Source: JAZDFH01 sp043808035
Lineage (GTDB): Bacteria > Patescibacteriota > Minisyncoccia > UBA6257 > Colwellbacteraceae
Direction: 5' to 3'
Assembly (NCBI GenBank): GCA_043808035.1
Contig: JAZDFH010000043.1
Location: 1-25,388, forward strand
DNA length: 25,388 bases
Position 1 is the first letter of the stretch; every line of letters begins with the position of its first letter. The position numbers were made by a program, and so were the translations under genes. The notes under the pieces are model-generated. The model was not told the DNA's origin. It saw only the letters and a list, made by a program, of their open reading frames with translations, and made no database searches. Positions 14,124 through 22,298 of this stretch are shown here, piece by piece.

Positions 14124-16172
14124 ATGAGTACAGACAAAAAAAAGGAGGGGGATGTTCGTAATAACGGGGGAGGAGATGTCTTTAATCGTTATCGCGCAAA
14201 GGAGTTAAGTTTTCAACGACTTTTTTTGTTTGTTGTGTTATTAATGATTCCACTTATAGGAACAGAGAAGGCATTTCAAGAATGGATTAAAATCCCTTTC
14301 GATATCTTCCCGATACACCAAAACTATTTTTTGTTTGGACTTGTTACATTGATTGTTTTTATTGGTGGACTGCCTTTTTTTAAAGGAGCATTTCGTGAAG
14401 CGGCAGAGCATCAATATAGTACGATGACTCTCATATCCGTCGCATTGTTGATGGGTTGGTTTTTGTCGTTGGGAGGTGCGTTTCAGTTTATTGCCATTGA
14501 ATTTTATTTTCCGATGGGCACGTTGGTGTTGGCATTGCTTTTTGGTTATTGGATTGGCATGAAGCTGATCAGAAATGCTTCGTTCGGAGTGCATCGGCTT
14601 ACCACGCTTTTTCCGGAGAAGGCCTATCTCGTAAAAGGTGGTGGTGGTGTTGAAGTGGATCTTGATCAAGTGAAGAAAGGAGAACGTGTCCGAATTATGA
14701 GTGGAGACATTATCCCTTTGGACGGGATTATCGAAAGTGGTCAAACGAAAGTAGATGTATCTGAACTTATGGGGGAATCGGAACCGTATGCTGTCAAGGC
14801 GGGGGAAAAAGTTATCGCGGGGATGAGAGCGATTGACGGATCGATCACTATTTCGGTTGAAAAAGAAAAGAAAGATACGGTTTTGGCAAAAATTATTGAT
14901 ATCATCCTGCAATCAGAGAAGATAAAACCGGACACGCAAGAAGCTGCTGAACAACTTGCGCGATATGTTACGTTGTTTGCGTTAATATTTGCGGCATTTT
15001 CGTTTTTGTATTGGGCTTTTGTTGGGGGTGGTAATTTTTTATCTGCTTTTTTGATCGGTATGGCGGTTTTGGTAGTAGCTTCTCCATATGCGCTTGAATT
15101 TGCGGTTCCTGTTGTAACGGCAGTTGTCTCGTCATTAAGTATTCAAAAGGGCATTCTTTTAAGAGATACCAATATTGTTGAAAAGGCGAAAGATATTGAA
15201 TATGTCATTTTCGACAAAACGGGTATTTTAACCGAAGGAGAGTTTAAAGTGATTGAAGTGATTGCCTTTGGTAAAAACAACGAAGCCAGTGTTTTACGGT
15301 ACACAGCATCTGTTGAAATGGAGTCATTACATCCTGTCGCAATGGCAATTATTAAAGCGGCATCACAAAAGTCTATTAGTTTCGGGGAAGCTGAAGATAT
15401 TGAATTTTTCCCGAGTAAGGGCGTGGCCGGTACCGTGATAGGAAATCATATTATTGTTGGAACGGATTTATTATTACAAGAGAAGGGGATTGATACAGAA
15501 CCATTCAAGGACGATTTGGATAAACTTAATAAAAAAAAGAGAAATATTGCATGGGTAGCAAAAGATGGAGCGGTTATGGGTCTTATTGGTTGCGCGGACG
15601 CAATTAGAGCGGGAGCCAAGGAAACAATCACAGAATTGAAAGATTTGGGTATTACTCCTGTAATGTTGACCGGTGACGGGCAGGAAGTAACTGAATGGGT
15701 TGCAAAGACACTTGGCATTGAACGTTTTCACGCACAAGTTTTACCGGAAGATAAAGCACGAATTGTATCTGTTTTGCAGAGAGAAATTTTAGGTCGTTCT
15801 GATGGCAATAGAGATGCTGTTATCGCAGTCGTTGGGGATGGTGCATATGACGCTCCCGCATTGAAACAGGCTGATATAGGTATTGCTATTGGGGCACAAA
15901 CAAATATTGATGTTGAGGCGGCTGATATTATTTTTATGAAGAAAGACTTGAGAGATATTGCCTCCCTTGTTCGACTGAGCCAATATGCTGCGTCGAAAAT
16001 AAGCAGGAATGTCTTTTTATCTATTCTTTATAACATCATAGCTTTGCCGCTTGCCGCAGGGGTTTTTGCGCGCTGGGGTGTGGTTATTCGACCGGATATG
16101 GCGGCGTTGTTGATGAGTGTTAGCGCCCTTCTTATTGCATTAAACGCTCTTACCTTGCGACATTTAAAATAA
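14124..16172 (+). CDS. P1B-type (heavy-metal) ATPase with altered metal motif
   Basis: 682 aa. The pump couples ATP hydrolysis to cation transport across the inner membrane. Eight membrane segments are visible: about 29-45, 68-84, 99-116, 128-147, 281-300, 306-336, then two after 625. The actuator loop has MGES (216-219) for the usual TGES. The phosphorylation site is DKTGILTEG (Asp364), HP is at 403-404, TGDG at 516-519 and GDGAYDAPAL at 571-580. The membrane metal-binding motif, normally CPC, CPH or SPC, reads SPY (320-322), without cysteine. GDGAYD has Tyr where GDGxND has Asn. No cysteine-rich HMA domain is at the N-terminus. The ion is therefore unclear. A thioredoxin-like gene follows after 17 bases. 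Confidence 0.88.
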   Translation: MSTDKKKEGDVRNNGGGDVFNRYRAKELSFQRLFLFVVLLMIPLIGTEKAFQEWIKIPFDIFPIHQNYFLFGLVTLIVFIGGLPFFKGAFREAAEHQYSTMTLISVALLMGWFLSLGGAFQFIAIEFYFPMGTLVLALLFGYWIGMKLIRNASFGVHRLTTLFPEKAYLVKGGGGVEVDLDQVKKGERVRIMSGDIIPLDGIIESGQTKVDVSELMGESEPYAVKAGEKVIAGMRAIDGSITISVEKEKKDTVLAKIIDIILQSEKIKPDTQEAAEQLARYVTLFALIFAAFSFLYWAFVGGGNFLSAFLIGMAVLVVASPYALEFAVPVVTAVVSSLSIQKGILLRDTNIVEKAKDIEYVIFDKTGILTEGEFKVIEVIAFGKNNEASVLRYTASVEMESLHPVAMAIIKAASQKSISFGEAEDIEFFPSKGVAGTVIGNHIIVGTDLLLQEKGIDTEPFKDDLDKLNKKKRNIAWVAKDGAVMGLIGCADAIRAGAKETITELKDLGITPVMLTGDGQEVTEWVAKTLGIERFHAQVLPEDKARIVSVLQREILGRSDGNRDAVIAVVGDGAYDAPALKQADIGIAIGAQTNIDVEAADIIFMKKDLRDIASLVRLSQYAASKISRNVFLSILYNIIALPLAAGVFARWGVVIRPDMAALLMSVSALLIALNALTLRHLK

Positions 16173-16189
16173 CACGTTATAGTGTGAAA

Positions 16190-16654
16190 ATGAAGAAAAA
16201 TATACTTATTACAGCTACATTAATTCTTGTGGGTATAGGCGTTCTTTTTGTATTACAAGGGAAGATAACAGATCGTACGGGGCAAGTTGGGCTTGAGTCT
16301 CGCGTTGAAAGTGTAACAGGGCAGCAGCCAAACGGTTCTGAAAATCTTGCGAATGCTTCTCATGCATTGGATTCCTTTGCTCAATGTTTAACTGAAAAAG
16401 GGGCAAAATTATATGGCGCGTCATGGTGCCCTCATTGTCAAAATCAAAAAGCTAAGTTTGAAGCATCGGTGGAGTTTGTCCCGTACGTTGAATGTGCGAC
16501 GAAGGATGGTCAAGGACAGGCACAGGAATGTACGCAAAATGGTATTAAGGGATATCCGACATGGAAATTTGTCGATGGTTCTGAAAAAGTTGGTGAAACA
16601 TCTTTACAAGAACTGGCCAAGACAACAGGGTGTCTTTTGCCTGAGAGTTATTAA
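16190..16654 (+). CDS. Membrane-anchored thioredoxin-like protein (VKOR-Trx-like)
   Basis: 154 aa from ATG 16190 (a GTG is two codons earlier). A single hydrophobic segment (about 5-23) anchors a domain that starts near 57. It has the CPHC redox pair (Cys80, Cys83) in LYGASWCPHCQNQK, then PYVECA, ECTQNGIKGYPTWKF with the cis-Pro region, and a final helix with SLQELAKTTGC. This is the pattern of the thioredoxin domain fused to vitamin-K-epoxide-reductase-like proteins, here standing alone. It probably oxidises or reshuffles disulfides outside the cytoplasm. Additional Cys residues at about 66, 100 and 110 are typical of the VKOR-linked type. It is transcribed with the ATPase gene upstream; no VKOR is in the window. 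Confidence 0.85.
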   Translation: MKKNILITATLILVGIGVLFVLQGKITDRTGQVGLESRVESVTGQQPNGSENLANASHALDSFAQCLTEKGAKLYGASWCPHCQNQKAKFEASVEFVPYVECATKDGQGQAQECTQNGIKGYPTWKFVDGSEKVGETSLQELAKTTGCLLPESY

Positions 16655-16692
16655 GCAACGGTATAATTGTTTATAATTTATATGTATATGAT

Positions 16693-17769
16693 ATGACGAT
16701 ATATATAGTACTTAGTGTTATTGCCATTTTGCTTATCGTGGTTCTTTTGATGCTCACAGTACTTATCTATCGTGGGAAGAACAAGGCACCGGACCAATCG
16801 ATATCAATACTCCAAAATCAAATAAACGAAGTTACCCGAACCCTTGATACGCGTTTATCCGAATTACATCGAACTAACCAAACACAATTTGGGCAAAGCA
16901 ACCAAATTGTTCAAAATATTGCAAACTCGAGTAATAAACTGATTACTGAGGTAACGGAAAAAATCACGAAATTAGACGAAACCAATAAACAAATTATTGG
17001 TTTTTCTGCACAACTGCAAAACTTGCAAGATATTTTAAAAAATCCGAAACAGCGTGGAGTATTAGGTGAATATTATTTGGAAACTGTCTTAAAAAACGTA
17101 TTGCCGCCGGAGCGATTTCAAATGCAGTACAGGTTTGAAAGCGGAGATATTGTTGATGCTGTCATATTTCTTGATAAACAAAAAATCCTTCCTATTGATT
17201 CGAAGTTTACTCTTGAAAATTACAATAAAATTATTGAAGAGAAAAATCCGAATGAACGTGAACGTTTTGAAAAATTATTCGCTATGGACATCAAAAACCG
17301 AATTGATGAGACGGCGAAATATATTCGACCGAAAGAAGGGACGATGGATTTTGCATTCATGTTCATTCCTTCTGAAGCAATCTATTATGATTTATTGGTA
17401 AATAAAGTAGGAGCTTTGAAGTCATCAACGCGAGATTTGATTGAATATGCATTTCAACAGAAGAAGGTTATCATCGTTTCACCTACTTCTTTCTTGGCAT
17501 ATTTGCAAACCGTATTACAAGGATTGCGGGCATTGAAAATTGAAGAATCAGCTAAAGAAATTCAAAAAGCGGTGTTAGATCTTGGCCGTCACATGAAGGC
17601 GTATGAAGAATATCACCAAAAATTAGGGAATACGTTGCAATCTACCGTAAAACATTTTAATGCATCAAATCGTGAATTACGGAAAATAGATAAAGATGTA
17701 TATCATGTTACGGATGAACGATTACAAATCGAACCGCTCAATATTGATGTCCTTGCCGATGAAGAATAA
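16693..17769 (+). CDS. rmuC: RmuC family DNA recombination protein
   Basis: 358 aa. One membrane segment (about 3-25) leads to a coiled coil (about 35-115; repeated Asn/Gln/Leu/Ile with few Pro). The RmuC domain follows: LKNPKQRGVLGEYYLETVLKN (about 115-135), DIVDAVIFLDKQKILPIDSKF (about 152-172), DFAFMFIPSEAIYYDL (about 222-237) and IIVSPTSFLAYLQTV (about 258-272). The second and third blocks have the Asp and Asp-x-Lys of a PD-(D/E)XK-like nuclease core. RmuC limits DNA inversion at repeats. The end overlaps the nucleotidyltransferase gene by 11 bases. TATAAT boxes at 16662 and 16672 lie upstream, but with no good minus-35. Confidence 0.9.
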   Translation: MTIYIVLSVIAILLIVVLLMLTVLIYRGKNKAPDQSISILQNQINEVTRTLDTRLSELHRTNQTQFGQSNQIVQNIANSSNKLITEVTEKITKLDETNKQIIGFSAQLQNLQDILKNPKQRGVLGEYYLETVLKNVLPPERFQMQYRFESGDIVDAVIFLDKQKILPIDSKFTLENYNKIIEEKNPNERERFEKLFAMDIKNRIDETAKYIRPKEGTMDFAFMFIPSEAIYYDLLVNKVGALKSSTRDLIEYAFQQKKVIIVSPTSFLAYLQTVLQGLRALKIEESAKEIQKAVLDLGRHMKAYEEYHQKLGNTLQSTVKHFNASNRELRKIDKDVYHVTDERLQIEPLNIDVLADEE

Positions 17770-18454
17770 AACTTTGTACGAGTTCGACGTTAAAAAAAAA
17801 TGGGAACGATTACAAAAGCGGATAAGTCTGTTTAGGCATATCCCATTTGTTGATTTTGTCATTATTGCAGGTTCAATGGCAATGGAAACAGCGAGGGAAG
17901 AATCGGATTTTGATGTTATTATCGGTGTACGATGCGGACATATGTTTACTGCTCGTTTTTGTGCCGTTGTATTATTTGAATTATTCGGATGGCGACGTGG
18001 AAAGTGTGAACAGAATGAGAAAGATAAAATTTGTATGTCTCATTTTGTCACATCTGCACGTTATTGTTTGCAACCGCCATATAATCCGTATTGGGATGTG
18101 TTGTATCTGTCGTTAGTGCCGATATGGGGTGATATCTATCTTATAGATAAATTTTTTGAAGCCAATAATACATGGCTTTCCAAACAAAGACGTTATGGCA
18201 CGAAAGAACATCAACGGAATAAACGCTATGTAGCAAAGTCTCCATCAATATGGGCAAAACAGGGGGAAAAGATATTATCAACATCTATTGGTTATGCAAT
18301 TGAAAAAGGATGTAAAAGATTGCAAATGGGACGAATTCAAATATGTATTGAAGAAGGCTATAAACCGAGGATTGTTGTTACTGACGATGAATTGGAATTT
18401 CATCCTGACACGCGCCGTATCGATGAAATGGTAAATATTGGCAAATATCGATGA
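17759..18454 (+). CDS. Nucleotidyltransferase-fold protein
   Basis: 231 aa. The pattern GSMAMETAREESDFDV (38-53) is the GS-x(9-12)-D-x-D signature of the polymerase-beta-like nucleotidyltransferase fold, with Gly38, Ser39 and Asp50/Asp52. Such proteins transfer NMP groups to proteins, tRNA or antibiotics, or are antitoxins of the MNT/HEPN type. The remaining 180 residues, with many aromatic residues (PPYNPYWDVLYLSLVP), do not identify a subfamily. The start overlaps the end of rmuC by 11 bases, so translation is probably coupled; an ATG at 17747 is an alternative. The third acidic residue is not obvious to me, so activity cannot be claimed. Confidence 0.65.
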   Translation: MKNKTLYEFDVKKKWERLQKRISLFRHIPFVDFVIIAGSMAMETAREESDFDVIIGVRCGHMFTARFCAVVLFELFGWRRGKCEQNEKDKICMSHFVTSARYCLQPPYNPYWDVLYLSLVPIWGDIYLIDKFFEANNTWLSKQRRYGTKEHQRNKRYVAKSPSIWAKQGEKILSTSIGYAIEKGCKRLQMGRIQICIEEGYKPRIVVTDDELEFHPDTRRIDEMVNIGKYR

Positions 18455-18498
18455 TTTTTTGACAAGAAAAGTAATGATGATATATCTTTTTTAAGGGA

Positions 18499-18526
18499 TT
18501 GAAAAAAAATAAAAAAGGTATATAGT
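18499..18526 (+). promoter_or_regulatory. Promoter of groES-groEL
   Basis: TTGAAA at 18499-18504, 16 bases, TATAGT at 18521-18526. The start near 18533 gives a leader of about 8 bases before ATG 18541 and excludes ATG 18529. No CIRCE operator (TTAGCACTC repeat) is seen. Confidence 0.55.
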
Positions 18527-18540
18527 ATATGTACACTATA

Positions 18541-18834
18541 ATGAAAATTAAACCGTTATCCAATCATATTTTCCTTGAGGTAGTAGAAGAAGAAAGAACA
18601 ACCAAATCAGGTATTGTCATACCTGATACGGCAGAAAAAGAGCGTCCAATGAAAGGCAAGATTGTTGCTGTTGGACCTGGAAAACGTACAGAGAAAGGTG
18701 AGTTAATCCCAATGTCTGTAAAAGTTGGAGATTCAGTGCTTTTTAAAAAATACGGTCCTGATGAGATTAAATTGGAAGAAAAGAAATATTTGGTCGGAGA
18801 TGAAGACGATATTTTGGCAGTTATTGTTGAATAA
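18541..18834 (+). CDS. groES: Co-chaperonin GroES
   Basis: 97 aa, the standard size. GroES caps the GroEL barrel and closes the folding chamber. MKIKPLSNHIFLEVVEE at the start, TKSGIVIPDTAEKERPMKG (mobile loop, about 20-38), VAVGPGK and VKVGDSVLFKKYGPDEIKLEEKKYLVGDEDDILAVI at the end are all hallmarks. The mobile loop keeps Gly-Ile-Val-Ile, which contacts GroEL. I chose ATG 18541 because the family begins here and an upstream ATG at 18529 would lie before the expected transcription start. The stop is followed by a 33-base spacer to groEL, and both form one operon. A short direct repeat covers the end of this gene. Confidence 0.97.
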   Translation: MKIKPLSNHIFLEVVEEERTTKSGIVIPDTAEKERPMKGKIVAVGPGKRTEKGELIPMSVKVGDSVLFKKYGPDEIKLEEKKYLVGDEDDILAVIVE

Positions 18835-18857
18835 ATAAACGTCGTTGAATAAATAAA
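18826..18857 (+). repeat. Tandem direct repeat at the groES-groEL junction
   Basis: GTTGAATAAATAAA occurs at 18826-18839 and again at 18844-18857. The first copy holds the last codons and stop of groES, so the second looks like a duplication of the gene's end. Confidence 0.7.
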
Positions 18858-18867
18858 ATATACACGT

Positions 18868-20529
18868 ATGGCAAAACAGATACTTTTTGATAAAAATGCA
18901 CGAGAAAAACTTAAGAGAGGAGTCGATATCCTTGCAGATGCGGTCAAGGTCACTTTGGGACCACGAGGCAAGGCTGTTGTCCTTGAAAAGGGTTACGGTT
19001 CGCCAGTCATCACTCATGACGGTGTGACTATTGCAAAGGAGATAGAATTGGAGGATAAGGTAGAGAACATTGGTGCCGCTTTAGTAAAGGAAGTTGCATC
19101 GAAAACAAATGATGTTGCAGGGGATGGCACCACAACAGCAACGTTACTTGCTCAAGTCTTTGTCCGAGAAGGACTTAAGAATACTGCAGCGGGGATGGAT
19201 GCGGATGAAATGAGTGTTGGTATGAATAAAGCGCAAGAGGTTGTGTTGAAAAGTTTGAAGGCACAATCGAAAGCAATTAGCGGAAAGGAAGAAATCGCTC
19301 AGGTAGCGACTATTTCAGCTCGCGATGAAAAAATTGGTGCGCTCATTGCGGATGTTATTACTCAAGTTGGTAAAGATGGAGTTGTAACTGTTGAGGAATC
19401 GAAAACGCTTGGTCTTGAAAAAGAATTGGTTGAAGGTATGCAGTTTGATCGAGGATATATTTCTGCGTATATGGTAACAAATCCGGATAAAATGGAAGCG
19501 ATACTCGAGAATCCGTATATTTTAGTCACCGATCAAAAAATTTCGTCTATTCAGGAATTATTGCCATTACTTGAGAAAATCATGCAATCAGGCAGAAAGG
19601 ATATGGTCATTATTGCGGAAGATGTTGAAGGAGAGGCACTTGCAACACTTGTTGTAAACAAATTAAGAGGTACATTTAATGTCTTAGCGATGAAGGCTCC
19701 TGGTTTTGGTGATCGTCGAAAGGAAATGTTGCAAGATATTGCTGTCGTGACCGGCGCAGAGCTTGTTACTTTAGATGTTGGCAGAAAACTTGCTGAGACT
19801 GATATTACCGCGCTTGGGCAAGCGCATCGAGTTGTGGCAAATAAGGACAATACGATTATTGTTGGAGGGAAAGGAGATAAAACGGCAATCGATAAACGAG
19901 TTGCACAGATTAAGACACAGTTGGAACAAACCGATTCGGAATTTGATAAAGAAAAATTACAGGAACGACTTGGAAAACTTTCCGGCGGTGTCGCGGTTAT
20001 TCGCGTCGGTGCGGCAACAGAGGTTGAACAAAAAGAGAAACAACATCGTATTGAAGATGCGGTTCAGGCAACAAAAGCTGCAGTTGAGGAAGGTATTATT
20101 CCGGGCGGCGGTGTTGCATTGGTTCGTGCAGCTCAAGCTGTTGAGAAAATGATTAAAGAAATGGATAAAACGGCAAGCTTGGCGGAAATTGCCGGAGCTC
20201 GCATCGTTTATGAAGGGTTGAAAGCGCCTGTATACCAAATTGCTGAAAATGCGGGGCATAGTGGTGCTGTCGTTTTGGATAAAGTTATGGCGGGAGAAAA
20301 GGACTATGGATTTAATGCGGCAAAGGGGAAATTTGAGAATCTACTTGCGGCAGGAATTGTTGATCCGACCAAAGTAACGCGTTCAGCGTTCCAAAACGCT
20401 TCATCTATTGCATCCATGTTATTGATTACAGAAGTGGTTGTTGCGGAAATGCCTGAAAAAGATGATAAGAAAGGCGGAGGTATGCCTGGTGGTATGGGAG
20501 GAGGCATGGGTATGCCTGATATGTACTAA
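18868..20529 (+). CDS. groL: Chaperonin GroEL
   Basis: 553 aa, full length. GroEL forms the double-ring ATP-driven folding chamber in the cytoplasm. VTLGPRGKAV (about 28-37) and VAGDGTTTATLLAQ (about 84-97, with the catalytic Asp of GDGTTT) are the ATP-binding blocks. The apical domain has GYISAYMVTNPDKM and KAPGFGDRRKEML. GIIPGGGVAL (about 410-419) closes the nucleotide pocket. The end is the disordered tail GGMPGGMGGGMGMPDMY, a Gly-Gly-Met repeat that helps refold proteins inside the cavity. No Shine-Dalgarno is seen. A perfect terminator follows 27 bases after the stop. Confidence 0.98.
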   Translation: MAKQILFDKNAREKLKRGVDILADAVKVTLGPRGKAVVLEKGYGSPVITHDGVTIAKEIELEDKVENIGAALVKEVASKTNDVAGDGTTTATLLAQVFVREGLKNTAAGMDADEMSVGMNKAQEVVLKSLKAQSKAISGKEEIAQVATISARDEKIGALIADVITQVGKDGVVTVEESKTLGLEKELVEGMQFDRGYISAYMVTNPDKMEAILENPYILVTDQKISSIQELLPLLEKIMQSGRKDMVIIAEDVEGEALATLVVNKLRGTFNVLAMKAPGFGDRRKEMLQDIAVVTGAELVTLDVGRKLAETDITALGQAHRVVANKDNTIIVGGKGDKTAIDKRVAQIKTQLEQTDSEFDKEKLQERLGKLSGGVAVIRVGAATEVEQKEKQHRIEDAVQATKAAVEEGIIPGGGVALVRAAQAVEKMIKEMDKTASLAEIAGARIVYEGLKAPVYQIAENAGHSGAVVLDKVMAGEKDYGFNAAKGKFENLLAAGIVDPTKVTRSAFQNASSIASMLLITEVVVAEMPEKDDKKGGGMPGGMGGGMGMPDMY

Positions 20530-20556
20530 AACAATAATTATTCTTGGTTAGTTACG

Positions 20557-20592
20557 AAAAAAGCCATCTTGTTTCCAAAGATGGCTTTTTTT
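20557..20592 (+). terminator. Terminator of groES-groEL
   Basis: AAAAAAGCCATCTT at 20557-20570 pairs with AAGATGGCTTTTTT at 20578-20591 across a seven-base loop, with a T-run at the end. Confidence 0.92.
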
Positions 20593-20683
20593 ATTTTATT
20601 TGAAAGAATAGGATAATTACCTGCGTATTATATTAAGGTAAATAAGTTTACTGCATTTTTTTGATAGTTTTTTCCAAAAAAAA

Positions 20684-20692
20684 TGATATAAT
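20684..20692 (+). promoter_or_regulatory. Extended minus-10 of lemA
   Basis: TGA followed by TATAAT (20687-20692). No good minus-35 is at 17 bases, but TTGATA lies 20 bases upstream. A second TATAAT at 20709-20714 would give a start about 11 bases before the ATG. Confidence 0.5.
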
Positions 20693-20731
20693 AAAAAAAG
20701 ACGTAAATTATAATCAATAACACTATAAAAT

Positions 20732-21289
20732 ATGGGATTATTCGCAACTTTAGGGTTAATAGCAATTTTGGTAGTAATAATAGTTATTTCTTCATATAAC
20801 AAACTTGTTCGACTACGATACCGGGCGAAAGAAGCAATTGCAGATATTGATGTGCAATTGAAACGAAGATTTGATCTTATCCCTAATCTTGTTGAAACAG
20901 TCAAAGGATATGCAAGTCATGAAAAAGAAGTTCTTGAGAAAGTCACCGAAGCACGAGCAGGCGTTGCACATATGCAAGGAGATCCATTAGAACGAGATAA
21001 AGCGGAAAATGCACTTTCGAGCACGCTTAAAACATTGTTCGCAGTAGCGGAAAATTATCCGGATTTGAAAGCGAATACAAATTTCTTGGACTTACAACGA
21101 GAATTGGCGGATACTGAAAACAAAGTTCAGGCATCTCGTCGTTTCTATAACACAACAGTCATGGACTACAATACGAAGATAGATACATTTCCTGCAAATG
21201 TGATTGCGAATATGTTTGGGTTCATGAAAGAGAAATTTTTTGAAATCGAAAATGCAGCTGAAAGAGAACCTGTAAAAGTACAGTTTTAG
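20732..21289 (+). CDS. lemA: LemA family protein
   Basis: 185 aa. One N-terminal membrane segment (about 5-20) is followed by SSYNKLVRLRYRAKEAIADIDVQLKRRFDLIPNLV (about 20-54), the LemA signature, then long helices with KGYASHEKEVLEKVTEAR and NFLDLQRELADTENKVQASRRFYN. The final stretch VIANMFGFMKEKFFE is also typical. The role of LemA in bacteria is not settled. It very often precedes an htpX-type metalloprotease, as here, with a 46-base gap, which suggests a membrane quality-control unit. Most of the protein should face outside the cytoplasm. Confidence 0.93.
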   Translation: MGLFATLGLIAILVVIIVISSYNKLVRLRYRAKEAIADIDVQLKRRFDLIPNLVETVKGYASHEKEVLEKVTEARAGVAHMQGDPLERDKAENALSSTLKTLFAVAENYPDLKANTNFLDLQRELADTENKVQASRRFYNTTVMDYNTKIDTFPANVIANMFGFMKEKFFEIENAAEREPVKVQF

Positions 21290-21335
21290 CATCACAAGAT
21301 AGTGAGTCGGTAAAAATTTCTGTGACAAAAAAATC

Positions 21336-22250
21336 ATGGCATCATTATATACACATAAATCTCAAAATATTACGAAGACATGGATATTGTTTTCTGTGTT
21401 TTTCGTAGTAGTGATGGGTATCGGTTGGGTTTTTAGTCAACTATACGGTGATCCAAGTATATTGGTTATAGCCGTTATTTTTAGCTCGGGCATGAGTATC
21501 GTAAGTTATTGGTATTCTGATAAAATCGTACTCAAGATGACGAACGCAAAACCGGTTGATATGCGATCGGCGCCGGAGTTGTATCGTATTGTCGAAAATC
21601 TTTCTATCACCGCAGGGCTTCCTATGCCAATAGTATATATAGTGCCGGAACGGGCGCCTAATGCATTTGCTACAGGACGCAACCCTGAACATGCCGTAGT
21701 AGCGGTGACGGCCGGTCTTTTAGAGCGTCTTGATAGATCTGAACTGGAAGGAGTCCTTGCTCATGAATTATCACATATAGGGAATCATGACATCCTCATT
21801 TCAACAGTTGCTGTCGTACTGGTTGGTTTTGTATCTATCCTTGCTAATATGTTTTTACGTTCAATGTTGTGGGGTGGCGGATCGCGTAGACGGAGTAGCG
21901 ACGATGGAGGAAACGCACAAATAATATTTTTTTTAGTAGGAATTGTTTTTTCGATTTTAGCTCCAATTGGCGTAACGATCATCCAGCTTGCGATTTCTCG
22001 CAAACGTGAATTCCTTGCTGATGCTTCAGGTGCGCTTTTAACGAGATATCCAGAAGGTCTTGCTTGCGCGCTTGAGAAAATATCATCCGATTCAACTCCG
22101 ATGGCGCATGCTGCAAATACAACAACAGCACATATGTGGGTTGCTGACCCATATAAAGAAGGCAAGAAAACACCGCTTATTCATAAATTGTTTATGACTC
22201 ATCCACCCGTAGAAGAACGATTAGCAGCACTTCGTGATATGCGTGTGTAG
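21336..22250 (+). CDS. htpX: HtpX-type M48 zinc metalloprotease
   Basis: 304 aa, inner-membrane protease that cleaves misfolded membrane proteins. There are four hydrophobic segments: about 15-35, 42-60, 153-175 and 196-221. The zinc site is HELSH (143-147) with the third ligand Glu225 in RKREFLADASGALL. The N-terminal NAFATGRNPEHAVVAVTAGLL (about 109-129) and the final FMTHPPVEERLAALR (about 287-301) are family hallmarks. It is co-transcribed after lemA and followed by a hairpin terminator. The start ATG has no Shine-Dalgarno. Confidence 0.95.
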   Translation: MASLYTHKSQNITKTWILFSVFFVVVMGIGWVFSQLYGDPSILVIAVIFSSGMSIVSYWYSDKIVLKMTNAKPVDMRSAPELYRIVENLSITAGLPMPIVYIVPERAPNAFATGRNPEHAVVAVTAGLLERLDRSELEGVLAHELSHIGNHDILISTVAVVLVGFVSILANMFLRSMLWGGGSRRRSSDDGGNAQIIFFLVGIVFSILAPIGVTIIQLAISRKREFLADASGALLTRYPEGLACALEKISSDSTPMAHAANTTTAHMWVADPYKEGKKTPLIHKLFMTHPPVEERLAALRDMRV

Positions 22251-22258
22251 ATGCACAA

Positions 22259-22287
22259 TTGAATAAATAACAGTAAGCATATATACT
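22259..22287 (+). promoter_or_regulatory. Promoter of pyrH, overlapping a terminator
   Basis: TTGAAT at 22259-22264, 17 bases, TATACT at 22282-22287. The start near 22294 lies five bases before ATG 22299, so the mRNA would be leaderless. The minus-10 is part of the hairpin at 22269-22289. Confidence 0.5.
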
Positions 22288-22295
22288 GTTTTTTA
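22269..22295 (+). terminator. Terminator of lemA-htpX
   Basis: AACAGTA at 22269-22275 pairs with TACTGTT at 22284-22290 over an eight-base loop and is followed by TTTT (22291-22294). It starts 19 bases after the htpX stop. Confidence 0.6.
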
Positions 22296-22298
22296 GTG

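Noticed and set aside
14241..14912. A 223-codon open frame on the minus strand
   Set aside because: It lies opposite the P1B ATPase gene, has low-complexity His/Asn/Arg composition and matches nothing; it is a shadow of that gene.
18454..18541. Possible CIRCE (HrcA) operator upstream of groES
   Set aside because: No TTAGCACTC-like repeat with its inverse is present; only a vegetative-type promoter is seen.
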